64,000 nt of DNA. Source: Echinometra lucunter. Its lineage: Eukaryota; Echinodermata; Echinoidea; Camarodonta; Echinometridae. Location of the stretch: contig CM057151.1 of the NCBI GenBank assembly GCA_029962745.1, forward strand, positions 35,124,018 to 35,188,017, read 5' to 3'. The notes under the pieces are model-generated. The model worked only from the letters and a program-made list of their open reading frames with translations, was not told the origin of the DNA and made no database searches. This document shows positions 23,829-39,000 of this stretch, piece after piece. The translations under genes and the position numbers were made by a program. Numbering within the stretch: position 1 is the first letter of the stretch; every line of letters begins with the position of its first letter.

Positions 23829-24072
23829 ATTTTGAAATCTATGGAACAGGCAGCACAAAGACCCCTGCTGATTCTAGGCTTCTGAACCGATCACTAGTAT
23901 GGAGCACAACAGGACCCTCCACATCTGTATCACGAAACACTGGTGGGAGCAGCTCTGGAGAATATGGCATGATGAGTATCAGTAACTCTGCTATGTCAAT
24001 CCTGGCTAACAATACCTCTCAAATGTCATCAGCTACATATAGGGCACCGCCGAGAGTTAGCAGTTCAGGAAG
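23829..24072 (+). CDS. MSH4: MSH4 exon (Ser/Thr-rich N-terminal region)
   Basis: Starts after ATCCGCAG in phase 1 and is fully open. It reads [17 protein letters not shown], then a run of Ser, Thr, Asn and Gly, ending SSSGR. It ends AG|GTACAT, phase 2. Low-complexity composition is normal for MSH4 N-termini. Linkage rests on the phase fit to the next exon, not on sequence conservation. Confidence 0.8.
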
Positions 24073-27000
24073 GTACATGTTTGACTTCTGATGTCATTAT
24101 GCTAATGATCTAAATGAAAGTTAAAGATACAGTTAACCCAGCAAATTAATGGAAAATGATTGGCATATGAACAAACAGTCTCATCATAGAAACTGCCGCA
24201 TTATGCTATCAAATATGATAGTATAATGCTATCATATGTGACATGGTTAAAGTGACTTTTAATGGGAAAAAAAATCTTGGGGATATCCCATTATCTACAT
24301 AATAACCTAAACTGTTGACTTCTGACCATGATCACAGGCATGAGGCATAGTACACCCTGCTTACAACTCTATGGCAATTTCAGATCAGTTCGATGCCTTG
24401 GCCATTTGCCACCTCGCCTGTTTCCCAGCTGGGCCATTCAGTGTAATCCAACTTGTTTTGTTTAGTCTGGGTGTTGGCCAGCAGTGCTTTTGTTGGTATG
24501 ACTGTGATATAGCAGGTCTTAACTGATTTCTGTACTTAGATCATGGAGTTACACCCCTCTCACATCAAGCAGTGGTAGACTGAGGACTCCTGGAAGGACC
24601 CCTGGAAGAACCCCGGGGTCTAGGAGTACCGTTTTTGGCAGTTCAAGTACAGCTCTTGGTGTCAACCCACAGTCCTCTGTTCTTGTAGGTATGTGTCTTT
24701 GTAAGAACAAAACTATTCAATTTATACTGGGAATATTTTGATTAGGGGATACTTGATCTAGTGTATGGCAAAATTGTGATAGGAGAGTAGTTGTAAAATC
24801 AAGAGTCGAAAGCACTATCAAATTGGATTTATTGTTCTTGCTATCTAAGGTAGATATGAAACTCTTAAAGACAATATGATGAGACTTCTTTCTCTTTCTT
24901 TTCTTCCATCTCCTTTTCTTTTTGTGTCTAGCTGTATGCCTTTCTCTAGCCCTGCCTGTACCCCCCCCCCCCCATCCATCTGTCTTCTCTCTTGATGTGC
25001 TTTTTGCAAATGTTGGCACTTTCATTTGGGACACACACAAGCACACACGCACAAATCTTTGGGGGTTATATTTCACAACTCTTGTAGCTACCAAATAGCT
25101 CATTGAATGTATACTATCATCTTTTTTAAAACAAAAAGAGAATATAGCTTAAAACTTAGCAAATATGAAATTAAGAACTTAGATGTATTAACTCATCTTT
25201 TAATCAGACACATGACGAAAACCCATCATATAAAACTGAAATGATTTTTGCAACTTCTAGACACCTGAGATTGCAGTAAGCCTAAATAAACAAAAGCGCT
25301 GAACAACTTAATCCCCTTGCCGGAGAAACAATCGACCTTCACAGTTTGATAAGAGAGAGAGAGGGAGAGAGAGGAAGGGAGAAAGAGAAACACACTGGGG
25401 CTGCATATGCCTAGTGCAAGCCCGAAGGGCTAGTTCATGGAGTGAAAAATGTTGCTAGAATCGCAATTTCTGGGTCATTTTGCTTCGTTTGAAGTTTAAT
25501 TTTGGTTTTCATCTAAATTATGAGTGACTTTTGGACATGGCAATATCTTAAAACAGGTGAAAGATAATTTCCTACTTCACATTTCCTTTCAGGCAGTGCG
25601 GTGTTAAGAGTTTGTTACACTATTACGTAAGATGATGAGGAGTGCAGGTGTAATCCAAAACCCCCACCTCTCGTGCAAAGATGCTAGTACTAATAAGACT
25701 TTTAACGGGCCTTATGGATAGCGGGTAGCTATACCCCACCTAAGGTGCGTAGGATCATGTGCTAAAGTGGTGGGGTCTATTTTAAACAAGGGATTTTCGT
25801 AATGATAAAATGACTGTCAATTAATCAGTTTTATTTGGTCAATATATTCTGCCTTTGAAAGTAAAGGTTGAACTGTTTATTCTTTATCCATATTTTGGTT
25901 ATTAGCTGACAGTCAACTTTCCATACTCAGTTTTCCTTCCACTGTCTCAAATTTTGCCCTTTTCTCTTTGCATTACATTTTGTTTAGCAATTGTGGAAGG
26001 GAGAGGAATTGCACAGGGAGAGATAGGGATGGCTAGTATTGACCTAAAGCAGTCTGAGCTCATCCTTTCACAGGTACACTATGAACTCAAGCATGTACCG
26101 CTAACCTGAAGAGAGTTACTGATATTTTTTACACCAAGAAATAGAAATAACATTGTGAATTTTTCTAATCATTTCATATCAGGTTATGTTGACAGAGAAA
26201 TTTACATGACAAACTATTGCAATTTTGAAATCATTGCTTTGTTTGAACTTTCCAATGTCTGTTTAAAACATTTATGACAAAGTGTACCGCACTTTTGCAT
26301 GAAATTATTTTTAAGTTGAAAATATTCATTATGTAGCTTTCCTTCATGTGTTAAAGAAAGATGTTTTTGTCAAGGTCACGTGTTATGTCGTTGTCTATGT
26401 AATATTTGAATAAATGGGTTCTTCCAGCATCACAGAAATACTGTAAGTGGATTTACTGTTCCTCGTGTACGAATTCATTTTCTTACAGTTTTCAGACAGT
26501 CAGACCTATGTTAAAGTAACAACAAAGCTTCAAGTATTGCAGCCAGTTGAGGTAAGTGTAAGACAGAAACAAGTTATATACATGACTCATTGTATAATAT
26601 TGTTATATTCACCTTGCTTATTCTAGTCAAAGGGTATCACACACATTCCTTTTTTCCCCTTCTTTTTACAAAATTGTATATATAGAGGCTTATTCAAACA
26701 AGATGAGACATCAAGATGTTTAAAAGTGCACAATCCTGATGCTGTTTTTTTCATGAAATGCCTGTAATATGCATATTTATTCATTTGTAGGTAGAATTAC
26801 ATGAATTATTTCATTTTGCAATCAGTCAGTTGTATATAGAGGCTTATTCAAACAAAATGAGACATCAGATGGTTTGAAAGTGCACAATCCTGACACTGTT
26901 TCCTTCATGAAATGCCTTAAAAAAAAATGAATAGATATTGACCTACATTGAAATGGCTTATTTCATAACTTGTTTGCATGTACATCAGGCATACCTTTTT

Positions 27001-30000
27001 TTTTTTTTTTTTTGATTCAAACTTTGTTTCTCTTATTTGTCTTCATCCTCACAGATCATTATGCCTCACACAGCATGTGAAGGAGGAGCAATGACGAAGC
27101 TTTTCAAGCTGATTAGTGACAACTTTCAAGGTCTAGATGTGACAACAGTTCAGCGCAAATATTTCAATGAGACAAAAGGTAAGTGACCAAAAAGAGATTA
27201 GTATTGTCAAATACCTGTATCTTTTATTAATGCCGAGCAGTACAGATTTTTCTGAAGGGCTGTAATCAACTTTCACTTCTCTAATCAACCCATTCGTGAC
27301 ATAGGTCCACATTTTGTGGTTTGGCCTAATATCTTTTGATGCAAAGCCCTAAAAAATCATACCAAATACATGAGCTGAAAGAGCAAAAAATTCTACACAA
27401 ACTGTGCCCATTTTGGTTGCGTCAATATTCGTTGTTTGATGCTGAAATTTTTTTAAAGGAAAATAAGCATTAAAATCCTTAAATTGGCAATGTGATAGAA
27501 AGTTTAAAATCACTGTTTTTCCCTGCAAATTGGCAGCTTTTGGCTTCTCATCATAAATTGACGTTTTATAAGAAAAAATGTAGCAATAAAATAAAAATGT
27601 TGGTGTTGCCAATTTGAAGAATAAAAGCTGATTAAATTAAGCTTTAAATAATTCCTGTCACGAATGGGTTAACCTCACTTATTCTTATTTTCCACTCCTG
27701 CATGGTTTGAATAAATATTATTAGCATGAACTAAATTCGAAGAAAATTGAAAAATGTAACAGAAAATTGCCAATATGCACATGATGATAGTGATTATATA
27801 TTTTGCATTGTTTTGTAAATTTAGAGAGGGTAATTATTACCTCAATAAAATCACTCTTATTCATAAATGGTGCAACATACTGCTCTGTGATTATGGCTCT
27901 TTCTGCTCATGTACAATGTATTTTTCCTAGCATTCTGGATCAAAAGATAAAGCTCGCAACAGCATCACTGATCGGTATACATGAGCTGTGCTGCTTTTTA
28001 TATCAGTTGCAAAACTTACAAAAATTGCATGTGCATAATTATATATGACCTTGGTTGGTCGACCACTCGTCCTCTGGGTTGGGGGGTTGGACGTACCTGA
28101 GGTCGGACAGCTCGCCCCTGCTGAGCTGAGGGCATTTAGTTCCATGTAACTCTATGACCAAGGGTAAATTGTCTCATGAAGGGGGGGGGGAGGGAGGGGT
28201 TGTTTCAAACGTTTTATTATATCTGAACTCTCTATTATGAGGTTCCACTGTAGATGTAATTTGTTTTCATGTTTAGGAAGATATTCTTGTTATGAAAGCA
28301 TTTTGTTATATCTGAACTCTCTATTATGAGGTTCCACTGTAGATGTAATTTGTTTTCATGTTTTGGAAGATGTTCTTGTTATTAAAGCGTTTTGTTATAT
28401 CAGAACTCTCTGTTATGAGGTTCCACTATAGATGTAATTTGTTTTCATGTTTAGGAAGATGTCCAATGTAATGTGAACTTGTGACTTGGACTCAATTTTG
28501 GGGGGAGACTCGGACTCGGACTCGGACTCTGCCTTTGAGGCTATGACTCGGAACCCGGACTCGGACTCAGAGGTGATGACTCGGACTCGGACTCGGACAC
28601 AGCACTGCACGGTACTGTTATGGGTTAAAGCAGACCTGTGATTGATTCGATCGATGCTCCATTGTACTTTTGTATTACGAGTTGAGACTGTGCAATAAAA
28701 TGTCCTTCCTGTTCAGAGACCAGATGAAGCACCACTTTACACAAATTTATGTGTGAATAATTTGGCATACACAAAAATCTAAAACATGATTATTTCCCAT
28801 CTAAAGGAGTTTATGAAAATTTAATTCATTATACAAATGTTTCCTTGTTTGCAGGACTCTCAGTTGTCAAGCAGTTGTGTGTTGCAGATTTCAGTGCTGT
28901 GGAAATGGAGATCACATCAAAGTAAGCATAAGATGAAAAAAAAAATGTTTAGTTATTTGAATTTAAATGTACAATTTTTTGTTAATTTGTTGGAGATTAG
29001 ATGTTAATCAGCAGCATGCTGAAATGTTGGATTGATTGGCTTTGTTGGTATCCTGTAAATTTGAATTTTTGACAGAAAATCCTCATTATTATTGACTGAT
29101 ATCCTGAATATAAGTGAATGAATACATACTGGTATATACATTGTATTTTTCAGACACAGATTCCAAGACTTGAAATATCATAGGCATATTAAAAGATCAA
29201 CAGTTTAAGGACATAGAATTAATGCAATTTTGATTGCAGTCCCATTTTGGAAGGCAATGCAATAGAAAAAGATATGAAAGTTAGATGTAAATTTTTTCGG
29301 TATTATTTGGCAAATGAACATTGAAATCATTTCTTTGAAAATAATGGGCCTTTCAGTTCGAGAAAAAGTAAAATCTGCTCTAAATTGCCGTGACATTTGA
29401 CCAGGCTCCAAACTATCCATGATTTTTCTGTAACTGAAAAGCCTACCTTGCCAACTAATTTGATCCCAATATTCATATTACTATTGGAAACCTCAGTTAT
29501 GAAGATTATTATATTTTAGAATTTACATATCTTAGAATGATATGATTTCATCAGAAATAAGTTCAAATTTTGATCACAAAATAGGAAGTGGACTTTGAAG
29601 ACCCCCCCAAAAAAAAAATCTATATTTTTTTTTTTTTTTTTTTGTTTGTTTTTGTTTTGTTTTTGTTTTTGTTCTTGTTAGGTACTACTGTCTAGCAGCT
29701 GCTGCTGCTCTTCTGAAGTATGTCGAATTCATCCAGAATTCTGTTTATGCACCTAACTCACTGAAAGTGGTGTTCAGAGGGAGTGAACAGTCAACTGTAA
29801 TAGGTATGTCTAGAGTATGCCCAAATATAGGCGCCCACTCCCTTGTCACCTCTTGATTATAAAGTAAGTATCCAGCAAATCTTTTCACACTCTGAATTGA
29901 CAAGATTATTTACAATTTTCTAATAACTTTATGTTGATATAACTTTGATATCCTGAGAAATCAAGTGGAAAAGGAGGAGAGGGTTGCAATACATGTACAT

Positions 30001-33000
30001 ATGCCTGACTATTAAGCTAATTTGCATTAATTTGTTTTGAAGTGACCAATATGTTACTCATTTTACTTTCACTCATGATACTTTTGACAAAAACTTTTTA
30101 GAACAGTCCTTCCATTTTTTTTTTTTCATTTTGAGTTTATGAATTGAATTAGAGGTATTACATTAGTGGTATGAATTTATTTTATACCACTTTCACACCA
30201 AACATATATAATGGAATAAAAGCGTTTTTTGAAAAAAACGCTTTGGTATGAACACTCGGCAAAGCGTCATATTTGAAAACGGAATCAAATATTCCGCAAT
30301 CTACGTGTGAGGTCACTAGGTTTTGAGGTGTTTTGAAAATGGAATATTCCAAATATGACGCTTTATTTTTTGGTATGTACAGAAAAAAGGAAATAAAGCG
30401 GAATGAAATGTCAAAGGTCAACCAGGTTCCCACCAAAAACCTGGAAAATGCGGGAAACGAGTGAAAGCGAGGGTATCTTCGATCGCAGCGCTAGCGAGCT
30501 GCATGGATCGGCATGGCAGTGCAGTGTACGTGCGACGCTACTAGCTGCATGGACGCGAATCATGTATGAAGAAACAAACGCGTTAGCATTCGTACATGAG
30601 TTTAAAAATTAAACTATACATACAAATAAAAAAATAATTATTCAGTAAATTTAAACAAATTGCAATAAGTTAAGTAATAATTATACATTTTATTCTGAAT
30701 AACTGATTTGTTTTGTTACATATATCAAATAAAATAAAAAAATTATACAGCTAGAGATAGCAAAATGCATGGTGGGTAATGACGTATTTCCGCACTCTCT
30801 CACACCGTAATATTACGCTTTCGCTCAAAACGGACTTCATTGGTTCAGTGTGAACAGAAACCAGAAGCGTTTTGGAAGCGTTTTGAAAGTGAAGCGTCAT
30901 GAAATATAACGGCATGGATATTCCGTTTCGGCAGTGTGAAAACAGTATTAGATGAAAATAATCTTCCTTCCCATGTGATAAGTTTTAAAGTTTCAGGGAA
31001 GTTTTGAGAGATGTGGAGTAAGGTAGCTTAGTGAAAGGGAGTGGTACAAAAAGACGCGTCTGGAACGCGAACAATACAGACAATATCTGTTTTGCATCAC
31101 TCTGTTTTGCTACAGCATGCAATCAATAATAATATGAAATATTTATATAACACCTAATTGATATTCAACTATAATTTTTTTAAAAATCAGTTATAGTATT
31201 AGCAAGATCTTTTAGTTAACCCTCTTAAAGAAACTATGATGGGTAAAGGGGTGTTATAAAGATATGAAAGATCGGAGTAATGACTTTAAACGTAAGGTGA
31301 TTAGTGATTATCTTATCTTTTCTTTGCTAGATGCAGTCACAGCAAGAAATTTGGAGTTGGTTCAAAACCGTAAAGACCCCAAGAGTGACCACACATTGTT
31401 TGGTGTTCTCAATTACACCAAGACTATGGGAGGAGGTAAATAATGTTGAAAAAAAGTTACGAAATATTTTTTTGTATTGAAGATTTTTAGATATCCACAT
31501 ATAAAACAAACATAAAATCAAAACATGAAGTGTATACAGTACAAGAGCTAACTGCATGGCACTTTCCTGGCTCGTAGATGTTGAAGGTTATGCATGTAGT
31601 AACCTATTCAAGATATACTATCTAAAATGACAGATAAATATTTAAATTATGTTTCATATGACATCGAACAGAACCGTAGCCCATAGTCATAGAACATCAA
31701 CCGACCTGTTTGTAAACTAACTGCATTCCAAAGCTCATGTAGGTAGTTGGCAGGAAGCTTTGTTAAGTGCTACAAAGTAGGGCCTCATCTTTCAAATGCT
31801 AATTTGGTTCACTTGAGTAGAAGATCACTAATTTTAAAACCTGAAATCTCTGTCCTAAATCTGTAGAAATGATTGATTTTTGTCTCGCCCACCGGAGGTG
31901 AAATAGGACTAAGGGATCCAAATGGCGTCCGTCCGCCGTCCGTCGTCCGTCCGTCACAAATGTTAAAAGTTCACCTACAAGACTCTTATGACGCATAACT
32001 TGACAACTGTTGGTCCAATGGCAACCAAACTTGGATGATAGATGCACTAGGGGTACCATCATGTTGCGGTGCTGTCGGAGATCACATGGTGAGGTCAAAG
32101 GTCATTTGAGGTCTCATTGTTATAGAGTACCTGCAAGACTCTTTACATACGTTAAAGTTTACCTGCAAGACTCTCTTATGACATAACTTGGCAACTGTTG
32201 GTCCAATGGCAACCAAACTTGGGTGATTGATGCACTAGGGGTAACATCATGTTGTGGTGCTGTTGGAGGTCACATGGTGAGGTCGAAGGTCATTTGAGGT
32301 CAAATGTTAGAATTTACCTGCAGGACTCTCTTATGACAAATAACTTTGCAATCGTTGCTCCCTTTTCAACTAAACTTGGGTCATAGATGCACTTGGGGGA
32401 CCTTCATGTTATAGTGGCATCAGATGTCACATGGTAAGGTCAAAGGTCATTTTATTTCAAATGTTAAAGTTTACCTGCAAGACTCTCTTATGACACATAA
32501 CTTGACAACTGTTGGTCCAGTGGCGACCAAACCTGGGTGATAGATGCACTAGGGGTAACATCATGTTGTGGTGCTTTCGGAGGTCACATGGTGAGGTCAA
32601 AGGTCATTTTAGGTCAACTGTTAGAGTTTACTTGCAAGACTCTCTTATGACAAATAACTTGCAACCGTTGCTCCCTTTTCAACTAAACTTGGGTCATAGA
32701 TGCACTTGGGGGACCTTCATGTTATAGTGGTATCGGATGTCACATGGTAATGTCAAAGGTCATTTTATTTCGAACGTTAAAGTTTACCTGCAAGACTCTC
32801 TTATGACAAATAACTTGACAACTGTTAGTCCAATGGCGACCAAACTTGGGTGATAAATAGAAGAAGAGAAGTTTTCAATATCTTTCTGTGCTTACTGTTT
32901 TACAGCTCGTTTGATGAGGTCAAATATCTTACAACCTCCATTTGGTAAGTACTGACATGAATGATGTAATACTGAAATGTAAGGTTAACAAGAAAAAAAA

Positions 33001-36000
33001 GATTGTTGGGTCACTTTCTTTAATTTTCTGTAGGAGGAGAAGTGCAATTATTATCTGCATCTAAACCTTATTTTGAAATTATTGTTCCTTACCTTACTGG
33101 TCCTTTTCCTAGACCACCACTTACTAAAGATGCAGTCCTATTAATTTTCAAACCAACAGTCTTTTTCAGGACTATCCAAATGATGCAAACTGCAAACCTT
33201 TTATGTTAGATATGAATTGTTTGCTATCTTTTTTTTTTCATAGATGAAGAAACAATCAAACTTCGTCTGGATGTTGTGACTGAGCTAACAGAGAGTGAAG
33301 AACTGTTTTACAACTTGCAATCGGGTATGAAGTCTGTCATTTTGTGAAATGTGATCAAGTGCTTTGAAAAACAGTATTTTCAAATGAGTGCTTTAAATAC
33401 ATAGTCTTTATATATCTCTATCTTATAATACCTCTCTGGTAGTTTTCTTTTTTAGCTGTTTGAAAGATTCCATTATATATGATTTCTCTTTAAAGTCAGT
33501 TGTAAACTATTGATATTTGAATGTTTTGGTTCTTATATTAGAAACTGTTTGCATCTCACTTCTATTTTCTGGGCAAGGGTGTGTAGGGAACATAATGGAT
33601 GTGAAAAACTGAAGTTTGAAAAATAATCATCTGATATAAAAAGGAAGTACAGAGCAAAACCACCTTTGCTCAGTTATACCCTAGTTTAATGTTACAAATC
33701 TTTCAAGCATATGTGTCTCTATTTTGCATACTTGTATGTTATTTTAGGAAACTATTAGGAACTTCATATCATTTAATTAGAACCTGTATAATGATATGTT
33801 AGCCGTTTGGACCATAAGTTACAGTGTGATCTGTGAAGCAGGATTATTTTTGTCTCGCCCACCGGAGGTGAAGGCGAGACTAAGGGATCCAAATGTCGTC
33901 CGTCCGTCGTCCGTCCGTCGTCCGTCCGTCGTCCGTCCGTCGTCCGTCCGTCGTCCGTCCGTCGTCCGTCCGTCGTCCGTCCGTCCGTCCGTCACAAACG
34001 TTATGAAAGATAACTTGGCAACCGTGACTCACTTTTCAACCAAACTTGGGTTGTAGATGCACTAAGGGGACCTGCATGTTATGGTCCAGTCAGAGGTCAC
34101 ATGGTAAGGTCAAAGGTCATTTCAGGTCAAACGTTAAAGTTTACGTGCAAGACTCTCTTATGACACAAAACTCTGCAACCGTGACTCACTTTTCAACCAA
34201 ACTTGGGTTGTAGATGCCCTAAGCGGACCTGCATGTTATGCTCTAGTCAGAGGTCACATGGTAAGGTCAAAGGTCATTTTAGGTCAAACGTTAAAATTTA
34301 CGTGCAAGACTCTCTTATGACACAAAACTCTGCAACTGTGTGACACTGTTCAATCAAACTTGGGTTGTAGATGCACTAAGGGGACCTGCATCTTATTGTC
34401 CAGTCAGAGGTCACATGGTAAGGTCAAAGGTCATTTCAGGTCAAATGTTAAAGTTGACGTGCAAGACTCTCTTATCACATATAACTTTGCAACCGTGACT
34501 CACTTTTCAACCAAACTTGGGTTGTCGATGCACTGAGGGGACCTGCATGTTATGGTCCAGTCAGAGGTCACATGGTAAGGTCAAAGGTCATTTCAGGTCA
34601 AACGTTGAAGTTTACGTGCAAGACTCTCTTATGACTCAAAACTCTGCAACCGTGTGACACTTATCTATCAAACTTGGGTTGTCGATGCACTAAGGGGACC
34701 TGCATGTTATGGTCCAGTCATAGGTCACATGGTAAGGTCAAAGGTCATTTCAGGTCAAACATTAAAGTTTACGTGCAAGACTCTCTTATGACACAAAACT
34801 CTGCAACCGTGTGACACTTATCTATCAAACTTGGGTTGTCGATGCACTAAGGGGACCTGCATGTTATGGTCCAGTCAGAGGTCACATGGTCAGGTCAAAG
34901 GTCATTACAGGTCAAACGTTGAACGGTTAAAGTTTACGTGCAAGACTCTCTTATGACACAAAACTTTGCAACCGTGTCACACTTTTCAGTCAAACTTGGG
35001 TTGCAGATCACTAAGGGGAAGTGCATGTTATCATTCTGTTGGACTTCACATGATAAGGTGAAAGGTCATTGGAGGTCATATGTTACAGATGTTTTCAAAT
35101 TCTTGAATTTGCTTTTCCTCTGTCATTTCTTGTATTTCAAACGTTAAAGTTTACCTGCAAGACTCTCTTATGACACATAACTTGGCACATGTTGCTGCAA
35201 TAGCAACCAAATTTGGGTGATAGATGCACTAGGGGTACATTCATGCTATTGTGCTGTTGGAGGTCACATGGTATGGTTAAAGGTCATTTTAGGTCAAACA
35301 TTAAATTTTACCTGCAAGACTTTCTTGTGACATCAAACTTGGTTAGGGATGTACTTAGGGAAACTTTTGTGTTATCTAGTCACGGGTGGGCGAGACACAA
35401 TCTTCCTATTGGCTTGTTCATTAACAATAGGTATTGAGCTGTGAATATTTAATTTTTCTTCATCAAACTGTGATTGTATTTCATCATTGTAATAGTTCTG
35501 TCTAGGTTTATTGATGTGGACCACCTGCTGTCACTGTGTGTTCAAATCCCTAAAGAAGAGTCAGTGAAATCCTCGGAGCAAAAGATAACCAATATCATCT
35601 ATCTTAAGCACACTCTGGAACTTGTTGAACCCCTCCGTATGGCCTTGCAGTCAGGCCAGTCCAAACTACTTCAAGCCTATCACAAGGTAATAAGAGAAAG
35701 AGAGAGGGGGGGGGGAACAGTTGTTCATTTCTATTTGCAACCATTACTTTTCTTTCTTTGTAATCAGAATGCACATCTAAACTAACTTTAGTTTGCTTTT
35801 GTGAATACAAGCTAAAGGGACTCTGCACTTGTCAATTTGAATGACACTGCAGAATTCAGATCCTTCTGATTATGACCATACATTATAACTACAGACACTG
35901 CAGGATACTCGATTTCAGCAAATCTTGGAGAAGATTGGTACAGTCATCAATGATGAAACCAGATATCAGAAAGGCACCCTTAACATGAGAACTCAGAAGT

Positions 36001-39000
36001 GCTTTGCAGTCAAACCTGAAATTAATGGTAAGCATCATTAAACAATCTCCAGAAAAGAAATAACAAAATGTCACTCCAAGATGCAAATCAGTGCTAAAAG
36101 AATAAAACATTTTGCAAGCATATATGTATGTCATGTGAAAAGTTGGACAAACTTTTTTGCATATTGATGATTTCCTATTAACAAAGCCTTTTTTTTATAA
36201 GGTTAATATATATGGCTTAGCAAATGATTTACATATGCAATATATTGAAATGTTTGTTATGCAATATTTTTAATAGGTTTACTTGATGTTGCAAGAAGGA
36301 CCTACACAGAGCTAGTCGATGACATTTCTGGTAATTGAAATATCTTTATACTGTAACATATCACAACATTAACCTTTTTCATAATTTATGTCTTCTTCTA
36401 CATCATGCTAAACAGGAATTTACAATTCATATTTCTCAGAAATAATATGCACAATTTTCTCAAAATTTTATTTGTGACCTTATTCTAGTATAGTAGTACT
36501 AGTACTGATATAGAATATGTGTCCACTTTGGATGAAGGATGATAATGCTTTCCACTCTTCTTTGAGAAAAACAGAATTCTTCATGCTCTTCATAAAGTTC
36601 CATACACATTTTCTACTATTTTTTGCTGAGTAGCCCATTTTCGCAAACTTGTCAATGTTTATCATAGTTAAGGGGGGCAGTGTTGTGAAAATTTTGTTTT
36701 AAAATTTATATCTGGATATTAAAGGGGGTACCTAATGCTGAAACAATGTTCCTTCATTTAAAAGAGCATGATTTTATTAGCAGAAAATCATCTGCCTAAC
36801 ATTTAAAAAAAAGTGGTGTTGCCAAGAAAAACCCAAAATATGGAAAGATTTCATCCTATTTTTGGCCCCTCAACTGTGTCCCAGTTTCAGTTGGGTACCC
36901 ACAATGACGTCATTGTGGTTACCTTGTCGCGTAATTCTAGCAAAATGCGCACAAGGTATCGTACATATTGTACAGTCTAGTGCGCGCCACTACTGCAATG
37001 TGCGAACTGGGTAACCACATCTACATCATACCTCATACTCAAATTCTTAGGTCAACCCTTGACAGACCACAAGTGATTTGCCAGAATGCATTGATTTTTA
37101 TTGAAAATCATCAAATTTTTAATGTTATTGTTCTTAGAATTCTATACTTGATCATATATATATATAAAAAAAAATTGAACCATTGTGTAATCACTTTAAA
37201 GAATGAAAAGAACCAGTTGGTTGAATTACTGTAGCTTATCTATTGATATAGTCATAGTGAACACTCAGTTGTAAAAATGTATGTAATGTCACACTTTGTC
37301 ATATTATTCTTTTGTACCTTGCTCCTCAAAATTCATTATTTTCGCAGAGATGGTTAAGCAGCTATCAGATGAACATGGTCTAATGCTCAGGACAAGTTAC
37401 AGCACAGCAAGAGGTTTCTTCATACAGCTCTACTGCCGAGGCAAGTACAACATCCCTGTAGAAGCACTACCATCTGTCTTCATCAAGGTCGTGAAGGCCA
37501 AGAATATGCTGAGTTTCACAACAACTGATCTGGTAGGTGATTTCAATCTCTGTCATTGTTTTATATTTATTGCATATGCCAGAGGTGCCTGAGCCCTACC
37601 CCTTATACCATCATTTGCGAAAGTTTAAGACAACCTTGGAATTTGTGGGTATTTCAGTAGTTTGGAATACATTCTTTTGTCTCATTGAACGATTACATAA
37701 CATGTTTTCTACCATTGTTAGTAGCACAAGAGTATTACAGGGTTCCCGCGGTCATGGAAAACCTGGAAAAGTCATGGAATTTTTCATTTGTTTTTCCAGG
37801 CCTGGAAAAGTCATGAAAAATGAAAAAATCAAGCTATATCATGGAAAAGTCATGGAAATTAATAAATTTGCTTATTTTGACCTTATGATTCAAAATTATG
37901 TATTTTGTGACTTGTTATTTTAAGCTACTTATTTTTTTCTTTCCGAGCGCTGCCAAACAGTGCAGAGAAATCAGCTCCAAATCATGTTCGGCCGACTCTC
38001 TCCCGCCATATAGCATGCAGCATGTATTTGTTTGTGTGTGATTAGGCTTTGTTTTCCACATAAAATTATTACGCAAAAAAAAAAAAGTGCCGATAGTATT
38101 TGTGTGTAGAGTCAAGTGTGAGCGTGAATCAAGGCTGTATGCCACTCAAAATGTTCCTTCAGCCCGTGCCCTACTTCTAGCATATCGCATACACATTCAA
38201 AATATTTCCCCCCAAAAGAAACAAAAATAGTTCCACCTCCCCCCCCCCCCCTTACTCGTGCATTCAAGCTTCCGTGTACGTATGTACTGATATTTGTGGC
38301 ATGATATGCGTGCGGATGAATATCAATACATACATGCATTACACGTGAAATGAGAGTTTGTTTTTTTGTGTGCGCGACCGAGTGTGAAAATCACGGAAAC
38401 TCATTCTTGAATGCCGAGAAATATTGTTTTATATAGACTTCGTCTAATTTGGCCTCATTACAGATGTTTTGGATGATAATTTATTGGAATTATTTGGAGC
38501 ATATTTTTGCGATGAGCAGATTGAGACATGAAGATCGACACAATCGTAAGCATGTTTTCCCCAGTCCCATATAATGATTTTGGAGTGGTAATCAAGTGTG
38601 TATGTGTTGGCCGTTTTTATTTTGTGGAAACTGAGACCGAGTGACACTCGTAATTATAATCGTGAAGATCATACGCGGAAAATTATGAACGTCACCGAGC
38701 ATTTCAATTCATGGACATAGAACTATTTTCCCCACATTTACAGGATTTACATGATTTTCTTTGCTTGAGAAATAGTTATTTGGAGCTATTCATTTGTGAT
38801 GTGATTTGTACATGTACCAGTTGCAGAATAATTTGAACTCGTGAAATGATGTAGGTCAACACTCGACAGATGGTTGAACGCTTGTTTTGGCTGTTTATTT
38901 TTTTATCTGTCAAGTGAAATTACTACATTACCACAAGAATCATGCCGGGGAAATGTACATTCACGAACAAGTGGATAACAGACCCTAATTACAGTCAGTG

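Noticed and set aside
33898..33995. CRISPR-like direct repeat array
   Set aside because: It is a simple (CCGTCCGTCGT)n tract without unique spacers, in a eukaryotic intron.
33796..35437. ORFs within the tandem arrays
   Set aside because: The same peptides recur because of the repeat unit; there is no start or splice context and frames differ between units.
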